A stretch of DNA of 62,899 bases from positions 1 to 62,899 of the forward strand of contig NZ_NQKW01000019.1 in the NCBI RefSeq assembly GCF_002252625.1, read 5' to 3'. This stretch comes from Synechococcus sp. 1G10 (GTDB lineage: Bacteria; Cyanobacteriota; Cyanobacteriia; PCC-6307; Cyanobiaceae). The position numbers were made by a program, and so were the translations under genes. The notes beneath the pieces are model-generated. The model searched no databases and had not been told where the DNA came from. It saw only the letters and a list, made by a program, of their open reading frames with translations. Shown here in pieces: positions 48,154-57,794 of this stretch (position 1 is its first letter; each line of letters opens with the position of its first letter).

Positions 48154-49580
48154 TGCCCTTCTTACCCGTCAGCATCAGAATTCTGGTGGAAGCCGTCGAG
48201 ACCCCAGCCGTGGCGCTGGTGGCTCTGGGCCTGGTGCTGGTGGTGGGCCGCAGCCTGGGCCACGTGCTCGGGCTGCGCCACTGGGGCATCCCGGAAGCTC
48301 TCCTGGCCGGCGTGCTGGGCCTGCTGGTGGCACCGGCGGGACTGGTGCCCCTGCTCAGCCAACCCGTGATCGAAATCTGGGAGCAGCTGCCGATGGTGCT
48401 GCTCACCCTGGTGTTCGGCACGCTGCTGCTCGCCAAGCCCCTGCCCAGGCTGGCCGGGCTCTGGCGGCCGCTGTCAGCCCAGGTGCTGCTGGCCCTCACT
48501 CTTGCCTTCGGCCAGTACATGGTGGGAGGCCTGGTGGTGCTGCTGGTGCTCCAGCCATGGCTGGGAGTCCATCCCCTCATGGCCTGCCTGATCGAAGTGG
48601 CCTACGAGGGTGGGCACGGCTCGGCTGCCGCGATGGGCGCCAGTTACGCCAGCCTGGGCTTCGAAGGCGGTGAGGCCCTGGGTCTGGCCATGGCCACGGT
48701 GGGGTTGCTCATCTCCACGGTGGTGGGGGGACTGGTGGTGCTGCTGGCCCGCAGCCGGGGCTGGCTGATGGGGGGCTCCACGATCGCCTCAGGGGTGGCG
48801 CCCCCCCCCGAAGCAGAACCCGGTGCAAGCTCCGATCAGGGGAACATCGCGCCAGCCCAGGCCATGTTGCCGCTGCCACCACCACCGGAGCTGAGATTTT
48901 CGGCCCTGGCCGTGAACCTGGCCCTGACGGGGATCGCCGTGGCGATCGGCGTGGTGGCTCTGGCTGCCCTTCGCCTCGTCTCCGACCACGTGGGCGGTGG
49001 ACTGGCGCTGGTGGTCGATGTGTTCCCGGTGTTTCCCCTGGCCCTGGTGGGATCGCTGCTGGTGCGCTGGCTGCTGGAGCGTTTCGGCAAGGACCACTGG
49101 GTTTCGACCCGGGTGCAGAACCGCCTGGCAACTGTGTCGGCTGATCTGCTGATCGCGGCGGCAACGGCCTGCCTGGATCTGTCCCTGCTGGCCCACGACT
49201 GGAAGTCACTGACGACGCTGGCCGTGGCAGGGCTGGCCTGGAATCTGGGGGTCGTGCTGCTGCTGGGTCCGCGGATCCTGCCCTCGGCCTGGTTCGAGCG
49301 GGGGATCCTCGAATTCGGCCAGGCCACCGGAGTGGCGGCCAGCGGCCTGCTGCTGCTGCGCATGGCTGATCCTCTGGATCAGAGCGAGGCTTTGCAGCCT
49401 TTTTCGATCAAGCAACTGCTGCTGCAACCGTTCGTGGCCGGCGGCTTGATCACCGTGGTGGCGCCGCTGGCGGTGAGCAGCTGGGGCCTGCCGGCCTGGA
49501 CCGGGCTCTGCCTGGTCCTGGTGCTGATCTGGGTCGGCCTAGGGCTGGGGCTGATGGCCGGCTCCCGAAGCGCCAGCTGA
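48153..49580 (+). CDS. GltS-like sodium/glutamate symporter
   Basis: The 475-residue membrane protein has about ten to twelve helices in two halves, split by a Pro-rich cytoplasmic loop (around residues 205-250). The Gly-rich segment VAYEGGHGSAAAMGASYASLGF matches the GltS pore loop, and the second half has LEFGQATGVAASGLLLLRMAD. GltS imports glutamate with Na+; the substrate here is inferred. It overlaps the S9 peptidase stop (TGATG), so peptide breakdown and amino-acid transport may be linked. Confidence 0.8.
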   Translation: MPFLPVSIRILVEAVETPAVALVALGLVLVVGRSLGHVLGLRHWGIPEALLAGVLGLLVAPAGLVPLLSQPVIEIWEQLPMVLLTLVFGTLLLAKPLPRLAGLWRPLSAQVLLALTLAFGQYMVGGLVVLLVLQPWLGVHPLMACLIEVAYEGGHGSAAAMGASYASLGFEGGEALGLAMATVGLLISTVVGGLVVLLARSRGWLMGGSTIASGVAPPPEAEPGASSDQGNIAPAQAMLPLPPPPELRFSALAVNLALTGIAVAIGVVALAALRLVSDHVGGGLALVVDVFPVFPLALVGSLLVRWLLERFGKDHWVSTRVQNRLATVSADLLIAAATACLDLSLLAHDWKSLTTLAVAGLAWNLGVVLLLGPRILPSAWFERGILEFGQATGVAASGLLLLRMADPLDQSEALQPFSIKQLLLQPFVAGGLITVVAPLAVSSWGLPAWTGLCLVLVLIWVGLGLGLMAGSRSAS

Positions 49581-49585
49581 GGCCC

Positions 49586-51670
49586 TCAGCGCACCATCGC
49601 CGCCACGTTGCCCCCATCAACTGTGAGCACCGCGCCGGTGGTGCGCTGCAGCAGGGCCAGGGCCACGAAGGCCTCGGCCACATCACTGGCCCGCACCTCT
49701 TCGCCCAGCAGGTTGCCGGCCATGTAGGCCTCCTCGCTGACGCCCCTGGCGGCCGACCGCTCCTGGATCATGGCCTCATCAAGCAGGCCGGAGCGGATGC
49801 GATCGGCATTGATGGCATTGGCGCGCACCCCTTCGTTGCCACCCTCGAGGGCGTACTGGCGCATCAGGGCCAGCAGGGCCGCTTTGGCGATGCCGTAGGC
49901 GCCGAAGCCGGGGCCGGGGTTGAGCGCCTGCTTGCTGACGTTGAAGAGCAGCTGACCACCCATGCCCTGGGCTCGGAAGATGGCCATCGCCGCCTGGGCG
50001 ACACTCTGGTGGGCGAAGAGGTTGAGCTCGAAGCTGGCGCGCAGGTCGGCGTCGCTGAGCTCGGCGATGGCACCACTCCAGGCCGCACCGGCATTGCTGA
50101 CCACGATGTCGAGGCCACCGAAGTGGGCCGCGACCGCCGCCAGCGCCTGACGCACCGCCTGGGGATCGGTGAGATCACAGGCCAGACCCAGGGCGCGGCG
50201 CCCGCAGGCGGCGGCCACCGCCTCCGCCTGCTCCCCCTGGCGATCCAGCACCGCCACATCGGCGCCGCGCTGGGCGAAGGCGCGTGCGGTGGCCTCGCCG
50301 ATGGCGCCGGCCCCGCCGGTCACCAGCACCACCTGGCGGGCCAGGGGCTTCTCGGCTGCCTTGCCGAGCTTGGCCTGCTCCAGGCTCCAGTACTCCATGT
50401 CGAAGGTGTCGGCCTCGTTCACCGGCTCGAAACGGCCGACGGCCTCGGCAGCCAGCAGGGTCTGCGCCCAGGCTTCGGCCACGTCGGCCACCACGGCCGC
50501 TTCAGCGGCCGATCTGCCGATGCCGACGAGCCCCAGGCCGGGGATCGCCACCAGTCGCGGCAGCGGATCGAGCGGTTTCTTCTGGCCTCCGGCGCGGGCG
50601 TTCTGGCGCGCGAAATAGCTGCTGTAGTCGGCCCCATAGGCCGCGAGCGCCGCCTCGATCGCGGCCCCCGCGCCAGCCCCGAGCCCGGCCGGCAGCACCA
50701 GCGGCCGGGCCTTGGTGCGGATCACGTGGTCGGGGGTCGCGACACCACGGCTGGCCCAGTCACTGAGACGGGGATCGTCGGTCACGGCGCGGGTGAGCGG
50801 CGTGTCACGCAGCGCCAGCAGCCAGCGGCCTGGTGCCCCCTCCGCCTCGGCGGCCCGGCTGAGCCCCCCGCGCAGCAGCGGCAGCACAGCCGCCGCGCCA
50901 CCCGCGGGCTCCGGCACGGACGGCGGCAGGCTGAAGCCCCCGGCGCCCCGCGCCTGCTCGATGCGCTGCTCGGCCTGCCTCACCAGCGCAATCATCCGCT
51001 GGTAGCTCTGCTTCGCAGTGGCGCCGAAGGAGAAGAGGCCGTGCTTGAGCAGCACCATCCCCTCCAGCTCCACACCAGCGGAGCGGGCCCGGTCTGCGGC
51101 CTGCTCGTAGGCGCTGGCCGCGGCCAGGGCCAGATCGAAGCCAGGCATCACATACGGCACCAGCGCCACCCGCTCGCCATACACCGCCTGACACAGCTCG
51201 GCGGCGTCCGGCTGATCGGCCAGAGCCAGCAGGGCGATCGAATGGGTGTGGTCAACGAACCTGTGGGGCAGGAAGGCATGCAGGAGAGCCTCCACCGAAG
51301 GGTTGGGGGCCGCCGGATCGATCAGGTTGCAGCGCTGGGCCGCCACCATCTCCTCGTCGCTGAGGGCCGGCAGGACCCGCAGGGCCTGCAGCGGCTCGAG
51401 GCGCACCGCCGGGTGGCCGGGGGGCTCGATCGTGGCCAGATCCCAGCCGGAACCCTTCACGCACAGCACTGGGATCGTCTCGCCCAGGAGGCCCGTGACG
51501 GTGGTCTTGACGGACGTATTGCCGCCGCCATGCAGCACCAGGGCAGGGTCGGCGCCGAGCAGCCGGGCCGAATAGGTGCGCAGGGCCAGATCCTCCCCCA
51601 CGCCCTCGGCGGCGTAGCGCGTCACCGCCGCCGCGGCCTCGGCGTCCGACCAGCGATCGAGCACGGACAT
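49586..51670 (-). CDS. Bifunctional class II aldolase / short-chain dehydrogenase (RhaD-type)
   Basis: The 694-residue protein joins an N-terminal class II aldolase domain (LHGGGNTSVK, then HRFVDHTHSIALLAL with metal His) to a C-terminal SDR domain. The SDR part has the NAD motif VLVTGGAGAIGEATARAF, NAGAAWSG and the catalytic YGIAK. Such fusions convert rhamnulose-1-phosphate to lactate in sugar catabolism; whether rhamnose is the substrate here is unknown. It diverges from a quinone-oxidoreductase-like gene 112 nt away. Confidence 0.88.
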   Translation of the reverse strand: MSVLDRWSDAEAAAAVTRYAAEGVGEDLALRTYSARLLGADPALVLHGGGNTSVKTTVTGLLGETIPVLCVKGSGWDLATIEPPGHPAVRLEPLQALRVLPALSDEEMVAAQRCNLIDPAAPNPSVEALLHAFLPHRFVDHTHSIALLALADQPDAAELCQAVYGERVALVPYVMPGFDLALAAASAYEQAADRARSAGVELEGMVLLKHGLFSFGATAKQSYQRMIALVRQAEQRIEQARGAGGFSLPPSVPEPAGGAAAVLPLLRGGLSRAAEAEGAPGRWLLALRDTPLTRAVTDDPRLSDWASRGVATPDHVIRTKARPLVLPAGLGAGAGAAIEAALAAYGADYSSYFARQNARAGGQKKPLDPLPRLVAIPGLGLVGIGRSAAEAAVVADVAEAWAQTLLAAEAVGRFEPVNEADTFDMEYWSLEQAKLGKAAEKPLARQVVLVTGGAGAIGEATARAFAQRGADVAVLDRQGEQAEAVAAACGRRALGLACDLTDPQAVRQALAAVAAHFGGLDIVVSNAGAAWSGAIAELSDADLRASFELNLFAHQSVAQAAMAIFRAQGMGGQLLFNVSKQALNPGPGFGAYGIAKAALLALMRQYALEGGNEGVRANAINADRIRSGLLDEAMIQERSAARGVSEEAYMAGNLLGEEVRASDVAEAFVALALLQRTTGAVLTVDGGNVAAMVR

Positions 51671-51782
51671 GGCAAGCGGTGGAGGGCGACCAAGAGGTTA
51701 CGGAGGCTGCCGCCGCCGGCCGGGGCGGGGGGCGTAGCGTCAACTTCGCGCCGTCAGGCCCGGAGGCCTTCGAGCTGAGCCG

Positions 51783-52802
51783 ATGAGAGCCGTCGCCGCC
51801 ATCCGATCCCTGCCCAGCAACGATCCCGCCTGCCTGATCGATCTGGAACTGCCGCTGCCGGTGCCCGGCGAGCACGACCTGCTCGTGCGGGTGGCGGCGG
51901 TGAGCGTGAACCCGATCGACACCAAGGTGCGGGCGTCACTGCCCGCCGGCGGCAACCCTGAACCGCGCGTGCTCGGCTGGGATGCCGCCGGCGTTGTGGA
52001 GGCCGTGGGTCCGGCGGTGCGCCGCTTCCGGGCCGGTGATGCGGTGATCTTCGCCGGAGCCCTGAACCGGCCCGGCACCAATTCCGAATTCACGCTGGTC
52101 GACGAGCGGATCACGGGCCGCAAGCCGCGCTCCTTCTCCTTCACCGAGGCGGCAGCCCTGCCGCTCACGGGCCTGGCGGCCTGGGAGGCGCTGTTCGAGC
52201 GGCTGGGGCTGGATCCCGACGGCGGCGACGCTGGCCGCTCACTGCTGCTGATCGGCGGAGCCGGTGGGGTGGGCTCGATCGCCATCCAGCTGGCCAGGCA
52301 GGCCGGCCTCACCGTGATCGCCACCGCCTCGCGACCCGAGAGTCAGGCCTGGGTGCGCGAACTTGGGGCCGACTTCGTGATCGACCACAACGCCGCGCTG
52401 CCGCCGCAGCTGGCAGAGCTTGGCCTGCCGCAGGTGGATGCGATCGCCAACCTCCACGACACCGCTGCCTACTGGGACGCCATGGCCGAGGTGATCCGGC
52501 CGCAGGGGGCGATCACGGCACTGGTGAGCTGCAACCAGCCCGTGAATCTCGACCAACTGAAGAACAAGAGCGTGCGCTTCGCCTGGGAATTCATGTTCAC
52601 CCGCTCGCTCTACGGGACGCCCGATCTGGCGGAGCAGGGCACGATCCTGGAGGCCATCGCCACGCTGGCGGACAGCGGCAAGCTGCGCAGCACACTGACC
52701 TCCGTGCTCAGGCCGATCGATGCCGCCAACCTGAGGCGGGCCCACGCCCAGCTCGAAACCGGATCCACCATCGGCAAGCTGGTGGTATCGAATGAAAGCT
52801 GA
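51783..52802 (+). CDS. Zinc-less alcohol dehydrogenase / quinone oxidoreductase family
   Basis: The 339-residue MDR enzyme has a GroES-like half (VSVNPIDTKVRASLP, LGWDAAGVVEAVGPAV) and a Rossmann half with LLIGGAGGVGSIAIQLARQAG. It lacks the zinc-binding cysteines of classical ADHs, so it probably reduces quinones or enones with NADPH; ZADH-type members are called AdhP-like or QorA. Its start ATG is 112 nt from the divergent aldolase gene, and corA follows closely. Confidence 0.85.
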   Translation: MRAVAAIRSLPSNDPACLIDLELPLPVPGEHDLLVRVAAVSVNPIDTKVRASLPAGGNPEPRVLGWDAAGVVEAVGPAVRRFRAGDAVIFAGALNRPGTNSEFTLVDERITGRKPRSFSFTEAAALPLTGLAAWEALFERLGLDPDGGDAGRSLLLIGGAGGVGSIAIQLARQAGLTVIATASRPESQAWVRELGADFVIDHNAALPPQLAELGLPQVDAIANLHDTAAYWDAMAEVIRPQGAITALVSCNQPVNLDQLKNKSVRFAWEFMFTRSLYGTPDLAEQGTILEAIATLADSGKLRSTLTSVLRPIDAANLRRAHAQLETGSTIGKLVVSNES

Positions 52803-52818
52803 ACCCGGAGAACACGCC

Positions 52819-53955
52819 ATGCCCGGTTCCTCGCGAAAACGTTCGAACCAAGTGGGAGCTCAGAAGCGCAAAGTGCGAGGCGAGAGCATCGCGAAGGCGA
52901 TCAGGCAAGCCTCCGGGAAGGCCGGGATGGCCCCTGGCACGATGGTGTTCATCGGCGAGCAGAAGCTCGCCAGACCGCGGATCGAGATCTTCGACTTCAA
53001 CGCCGAGGCGGTGAGAGAACTCCCGGATGTCGGGCTGCAGGACTGCTTCGACCTCAACATCGATGAGAGCAGCGTGGTCTGGATCAACGTGAACGGCGTT
53101 CACGACATCGGCGTGATCCAGGCGATCGGGGAGCACTTCGGCCTGCATCCAATGACGCTGGAAGATCTCGTGAACACGGCACAACGCCCCAAGCTCGAAG
53201 ATTTCCCTGACTATCTCTTCATCGTGCTCAAGATGATGGAGTTCAGCGAGGCAAGCCAGACGATCGCCACCGAACACGTGAGCATGATTCTCGGCAACAA
53301 CTATCTGCTCACCTTCCTGGAGGACGAGGGGGACGTGTTCGATTCCGTGCGGGAGCGCTTGCGCGCCGCCAAGGGGCGGGTGCGCCTGATGAAGGCCGAC
53401 TATCTCGCGTTTGCCCTCATGGATACGATCGTGGATCATTACTTCCTGGCGATCGAGCGCGTTGGCGATCGCATTGAAGAGATCGACGACCGGATCCTGG
53501 AAGACCCGCAGAAAGGCGACATGAATGAGATTCACCATCTCAAGCGCGGCATCCTGGGCCTGCGCAAGGCCGCCTGGCCGTGCCGAGAAGTGCTGGGAGC
53601 GATCGAGAAGAGTGAATCAACGGTTCTTCGGCCCGCCACGAAGGTGTTCTGGCGCGATCTCTACGATCACAGCATCCAGGTGATCGACATGGTGGAAACC
53701 TACCGCGACATTCTCGGCAGCATGCACGACACCTACCTCTCCAGCATCAGCAACCGGATGAACGAGGTGATGAAGACCCTAACGATCATGTCATCGATCT
53801 TCATTCCGCTCACATTCATCGCCGGTGTCTACGGCATGAACTTCGAGAACATGCCGGAGCTGAAGTGGCCGCTCGGATACCACGCCACCCTGGCCGTGAT
53901 GCTGCTGATCGGGTTGGTCCTGGTGGGGTATTTCAAACGTCGTAAGTGGCTCTGA
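52819..53955 (+). CDS. corA: Magnesium/cobalt transporter CorA
   Basis: CorA is a pentameric Mg2+ channel. The 378-residue product has the cytoplasmic funnel (for example VVWINVNGVHDIGVIQAIGE and TLEDLVNTAQRPKLEDF), a long helix, and two C-terminal helices. The signature YGMNFENMPE follows the first helix (IFIPLTFIAGV). The ATG at 52819 was chosen for its GGAG site upstream; an earlier ATG at 52792 overlaps the preceding gene. Confidence 0.95.
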   Translation: MPGSSRKRSNQVGAQKRKVRGESIAKAIRQASGKAGMAPGTMVFIGEQKLARPRIEIFDFNAEAVRELPDVGLQDCFDLNIDESSVVWINVNGVHDIGVIQAIGEHFGLHPMTLEDLVNTAQRPKLEDFPDYLFIVLKMMEFSEASQTIATEHVSMILGNNYLLTFLEDEGDVFDSVRERLRAAKGRVRLMKADYLAFALMDTIVDHYFLAIERVGDRIEEIDDRILEDPQKGDMNEIHHLKRGILGLRKAAWPCREVLGAIEKSESTVLRPATKVFWRDLYDHSIQVIDMVETYRDILGSMHDTYLSSISNRMNEVMKTLTIMSSIFIPLTFIAGVYGMNFENMPELKWPLGYHATLAVMLLIGLVLVGYFKRRKWL

Positions 53956-54099
53956 GGGCATAGCGTTGCGCCCTGGCTCAGCCGGCGGCCTTCAGGCGCT
54001 CACAACCTGGGGCGGCGCCAACGACCGCGACTAACAGCTGTACCTGAAGCCCTGCGCGGCGAGGAAGGGTTGGTGGGCCTGAACAAATGCGCCTAAACC

Positions 54100-55284
54100 C
54101 TATCGATCGGCCTCCAGACCCATGGCCGCCTGAGCTGGCACCCCGCTCGGAACGGATGTGGTGGGTGGGGGGACAACCTCGCCGTAGAGCTCTCGCAGCC
54201 CTTTCTCGCTGGCCGGGCCCACGCCCCGCTCGGTGATCAGGGCCGTCACCAGCCGTGCCGGGGTGACATCGAAGGCGGGGTTGAAGCCCTCGCTGCCCTG
54301 AGGCGGGAGCTGGACCGTGACGAGCTCACCTGCGGAGGCTCCGGCAGAGGACAGCCCCTGGATGTGGGTCACCTCCTCGGAGGAGCGGGCCTCGATCGGG
54401 ATCTCGGCCACGCCATCGGCGAGGCTCCAGTCGATGGTGGAGGCAGGCAGGGCCACGTAGAAGGGCACGCCGTTATCGAAGGCGGCGAGGGCCTTGAGAT
54501 AGGTGCCGATCTTGTTGCACACATCACCCGTCCGGGTGGTGCGGTCGGTGCCCACGATCACCGCATCCACGAGGCCGTGCTGCATCAGGTGGCCGCCGGC
54601 GTTGTCGACAATCACGGTGTGGGGCACCCCCTCGCGGCCGAGCTCGAAGGCCGTGAGGTTGGCGCCCTGGTTGCGGGGGCGCGTTTCATCGACCCACACA
54701 TGGATGGCCAGGCCGGCCCTGTGGGCCTTGTAGATCGGTGCAAGGGCAGTGCCCCAGTCGACGGTGGCCAGCCAGCCGGCGTTGCAGTGGGTGAGCACTC
54801 TTAAAGGCTCCTGCTGCCGCTCGGGAGGCCGCGCTGCCGCCAGCTGCTGGAAGAGCGCCAGACCGTGATCGCCGATCGCCTCGCACATGGCCACATCGGC
54901 ATCGGCGATGGCGGCTGCCTCCAGCGCAGCGGCAGCGGCCCGCTCGGCCGGCGGCAGCGGCGCCACCCGATCGCGTACCCGCTCCAGCGCCCAGCGCAGG
55001 TTGATGGCGGTGGGGCGGGTGGCATTGAGCTGCTCAAAGGCGGCAGCTAGCGAGGCATCGCCTGGATCCGCCTGCAGGGCAAGCTTCAGCCCGTAGGCGC
55101 CGGTGACTCCGATCAGGGGAGCGCCGCGCACCACCATGGTGGAAATCGCTTCGGCGGCCTGATCAAGCGTGGCGAGCGAGCGTGTGCAGAAGCGGTGGGG
55201 GAGCTGGGTCTGATCAATCACCCCCACCGAGCGGCCACCCTCCTCCAGCCAGATTGTGCGCCAGGCCTTGCCGTCGATGTTCAT
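54100..55284 (-). CDS. mtnA: Methylthioribose-1-phosphate isomerase
   Basis: MtnA converts methylthioribose-1-phosphate to methylthioribulose-1-phosphate in methionine salvage. The 394-residue product has MVVRGAPLIGVTGAYG, the catalytic Cys region LTHCNAGWLATVDWGTAL and the Asp region VGTDRTTRTGDVCNKIGTY. The ATG at 55284 (MNIDGKAWRTIWL) fits relatives; the upstream frame is not coding-like. No other salvage gene is visible nearby. Confidence 0.93.
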   Translation of the reverse strand: MNIDGKAWRTIWLEEGGRSVGVIDQTQLPHRFCTRSLATLDQAAEAISTMVVRGAPLIGVTGAYGLKLALQADPGDASLAAAFEQLNATRPTAINLRWALERVRDRVAPLPPAERAAAAALEAAAIADADVAMCEAIGDHGLALFQQLAAARPPERQQEPLRVLTHCNAGWLATVDWGTALAPIYKAHRAGLAIHVWVDETRPRNQGANLTAFELGREGVPHTVIVDNAGGHLMQHGLVDAVIVGTDRTTRTGDVCNKIGTYLKALAAFDNGVPFYVALPASTIDWSLADGVAEIPIEARSSEEVTHIQGLSSAGASAGELVTVQLPPQGSEGFNPAFDVTPARLVTALITERGVGPASEKGLRELYGEVVPPPTTSVPSGVPAQAAMGLEADR

Positions 55285-55436
55285 CGGATGCCATGTGCCA
55301 CCAGAAGCCGACTCATGCTGACAAACAGTCCGCCAGCGCCCTGGTGAGCCCGGCCCAGCGGGAGAGTGGACAACAGCTGGGACCAAAGGGTCTCAAAACT
55401 CCGCTTAGGCTGGTCCTGCACCTGGCCAGACGAGCG

Positions 55437-55808
55437 ATGTCGATCAATCCCGTCACCTGGTTCGAGCTGAATGTGCACGACATCGAACGTGCCAAGGCGT
55501 TTTACGCCGCGGTTTTCAGGGTGGAATTCGAGGATATGTCGAACGAGGAGATGGACTACTGGTGCTTTCCGATGGACGACAAACAGATGGGCGCCGGTGG
55601 CGCGCTGATGCGCATGGCCGGCTGCGAGCCCGGCAAGGGCGGAACGATGGTTTACTTCAGCTGCGACAACTGCGCCGTGGAAGAAGGGCGCGTGGTGCCG
55701 GCTGGCGGCCAGGTGTGCCGCCCGAAAATGGCCATCGGCGAATTCGGTTTCATCTCCGTGGTGCTCGACACCGAGGGGAATCCGATCGGGCTCCATTCAA
55801 TGAGTTGA
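55437..55808 (+). CDS. VOC-superfamily protein (PhnB/3-DMU-9-MT-like)
   Basis: The 123-residue product has two glyoxalase-fold modules (TWFELNVHDIERAKAFYAAVF and FISVVLDTEGNPIGLHSM) and a Cys pair FSCDNCAVEEG. It resembles the group often annotated as glyoxalase/bleomycin-resistance family proteins; no substrate is known. The chosen ATG begins MSINPVTWFELN, the usual start of this subgroup. It lies between the convergent KefB and divergent mtnA. Confidence 0.85.
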   Translation: MSINPVTWFELNVHDIERAKAFYAAVFRVEFEDMSNEEMDYWCFPMDDKQMGAGGALMRMAGCEPGKGGTMVYFSCDNCAVEEGRVVPAGGQVCRPKMAIGEFGFISVVLDTEGNPIGLHSMS

Positions 55809-55825
55809 TCCCGTGTGTCGCTTCT

Positions 55826-57793
55826 TCAGCGCACGCTGGCTGGATCCCACGCCTCTGGACCGATCACGAAAAGGATGTCGCCCGCGAGCAGGCTGGTGTG
55901 GCCGTGGGGATGGGTGATGGGTTCTCCGGCGCGGGTGATCGCCAGAATCGTGACATTGTGGTCGGCTCGAAGGCCGCAGCTGGCGATGGTGTGGCCCACC
56001 AGCGGTGACTGTTGGCCCAGACGGAGGGAGTGGGTGGTGAGGTGGGGGACGGCCACGCGCAGGTCGCTCACCACCGTTGACTCCGGGGAGAGGCTGCGGG
56101 CCATCTGGCGCCAGTCGCCGCGCACCTCACCGATCAGTCGCTTGATGTCGTCTCGGGGCACGAGCATCCGCGCCAGCACGCGGGAGAACACCTCGATCGA
56201 CACCTCTAGTTCATCGGCGATCACCTCGTCGCCTCCCAGGGTCAGCAGGGTTTCCACCTCGCGCAGATAGCGGCTGCGCACAAGGATGAAGGCGTCAGGA
56301 GCAAAGCGGCGCGCCAGTTCCACGATGCGCCGGGCACCTGCTGGATCATCGATCACCACCACGATGGCGCGGGCCTGATCGGCATGCACCAGACTCAGGA
56401 TCGGCTCCTGGCTGGCATCGCCGTAATGAATCGGCTCGCCAGCGCTTAGGGCGTCGCGCACGATCGCGGCGTTCACATCCAGCACGGCATAGGGGATGTC
56501 GCAGCGCCGGGCCGTGCGAGCCAGGTTGGCACCGGTGACGCCGAAGCCCACGATCAGGATGTGGCCGCTGAGGCCATCGTTGCTGCCTGAGCTGACTGGC
56601 ACCAGGCGTCGGCGCTCCAGCCGCCGTAGAGGGGTGGTGGCCACCCAGGCGGCCAGCCTTGGACCACCGGCCACCAGCGCTGGGGTGAGCATCATGCTGA
56701 GCACGGCCACATCGAGCACGGCCTGGAAGATGTCGGGCCCGAGCAGGCCTGTGCTCACTCCCGCCTTGGTGGCCACCAGGGAGAATTCACCCACCTGGGC
56801 GAGCGCCAGGCCGGTGAGCACCGAGCCGCCCAGGGGCAGGCCCACCACCAGAGCCGAACCAGCGGCCACCAGGGGTTTGACCAGCACCACCCCCAGTGTG
56901 AGGAGCAGCAGATCAAGCGGGTGGGAGAGCATGAACTGGATGTCGAGCAGCATGCCGATCGACACGAAGAACAGGCTCATCAACACATCGCGAAATGGCA
57001 GCATCACCGCCACCGCCTGATGGGAATACTCGGACTCCGAGAGAATGAAACCGGCCAGAAAGGCACCCAGCGCCAGGGACAATCCCAGCGACTGGGTCAT
57101 CACCGCGATGCCGACGCAAAGGCTGAACACACCGAGAAGAAATGCTTCCGAACTGCGGGTGCGGGTGATGCGCTCCAGCAGCCAGGGCACGATCCAGCGC
57201 CAGGCCAGCCAAGCCACGAGGGCCACAAGGGCAATCCTCCCCAGCAAGGCTGAGATCGCCCCTGCTCCCGACGAAGCCCCGACCCCCGCGAGCAGGGGAG
57301 CCATCAGCATCACGGGTACTACACCCACGTCCTGATAGATCAGGATCGCCAGAGTGGTGCGCCCATGCGGTGTTTCCAACTCGGCACGCTCCTGCAGCAT
57401 GCGCAACACGATGGCCGTGCTGGAGAGCGCCACCACGAATCCCACATAAACCCCCTGGCCGGGTGAGAGCCCCAGCCCCGTGCAGATCGCCCCCACGAGG
57501 GCTGCAGTTCCAAAGAATTGCAAGGATCCGCCGATCAGAAAGTGACGTCTCAGACGCGCCACATCAGCCAGGGAGATCTCCAGCCCGATCACAAACAGCA
57601 GCAGAACAACGCCGATCTCGGCCAGCAGTTCGATCTCGTGCACGTTCTGCACCAGCCGGAACAGATCCGGTCCGGCCAGAACACCAGCCACCAGCAGGCC
57701 GATCGAACTGGGAATGCTGAAGCGGTGACAAAGCACCACCGCCACGGCCGACATCGTGAAGATCACGACAATGTCGATCAGGAGGGATGTCAT
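55826..57793 (-). CDS. Monovalent cation:proton antiporter, CPA2 (KefB-type) with RCK domains
   Basis: The 655-residue protein has a CPA2 membrane domain of about 12 helices (to about residue 390) including LLAEIGVVLLLFVIGLE and LGLSLALGAFLAGFILSESEY. A TrkA-N/RCK-N domain (HILIVGFGVTGANLARTA) and a TrkA-C domain at the C-terminus follow. It likely exports K+ or Na+ in exchange for H+. The start at 57793 follows the previous stop by 1 nt (TGA-c-ATG), supporting coupling to the upstream small gene. Confidence 0.92.
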   Translation of the reverse strand: MTSLLIDIVVIFTMSAVAVVLCHRFSIPSSIGLLVAGVLAGPDLFRLVQNVHEIELLAEIGVVLLLFVIGLEISLADVARLRRHFLIGGSLQFFGTAALVGAICTGLGLSPGQGVYVGFVVALSSTAIVLRMLQERAELETPHGRTTLAILIYQDVGVVPVMLMAPLLAGVGASSGAGAISALLGRIALVALVAWLAWRWIVPWLLERITRTRSSEAFLLGVFSLCVGIAVMTQSLGLSLALGAFLAGFILSESEYSHQAVAVMLPFRDVLMSLFFVSIGMLLDIQFMLSHPLDLLLLTLGVVLVKPLVAAGSALVVGLPLGGSVLTGLALAQVGEFSLVATKAGVSTGLLGPDIFQAVLDVAVLSMMLTPALVAGGPRLAAWVATTPLRRLERRRLVPVSSGSNDGLSGHILIVGFGVTGANLARTARRCDIPYAVLDVNAAIVRDALSAGEPIHYGDASQEPILSLVHADQARAIVVVIDDPAGARRIVELARRFAPDAFILVRSRYLREVETLLTLGGDEVIADELEVSIEVFSRVLARMLVPRDDIKRLIGEVRGDWRQMARSLSPESTVVSDLRVAVPHLTTHSLRLGQQSPLVGHTIASCGLRADHNVTILAITRAGEPITHPHGHTSLLAGDILFVIGPEAWDPASVR

Positions 57794-57794
57794 G

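Noticed and set aside
50009-51778. Long antisense frame opposite the aldolase/dehydrogenase gene
   Set aside because: It is a high-GC shadow with Arg/Gly/His-rich translation; the reverse-strand gene has clear aldolase and SDR motifs.
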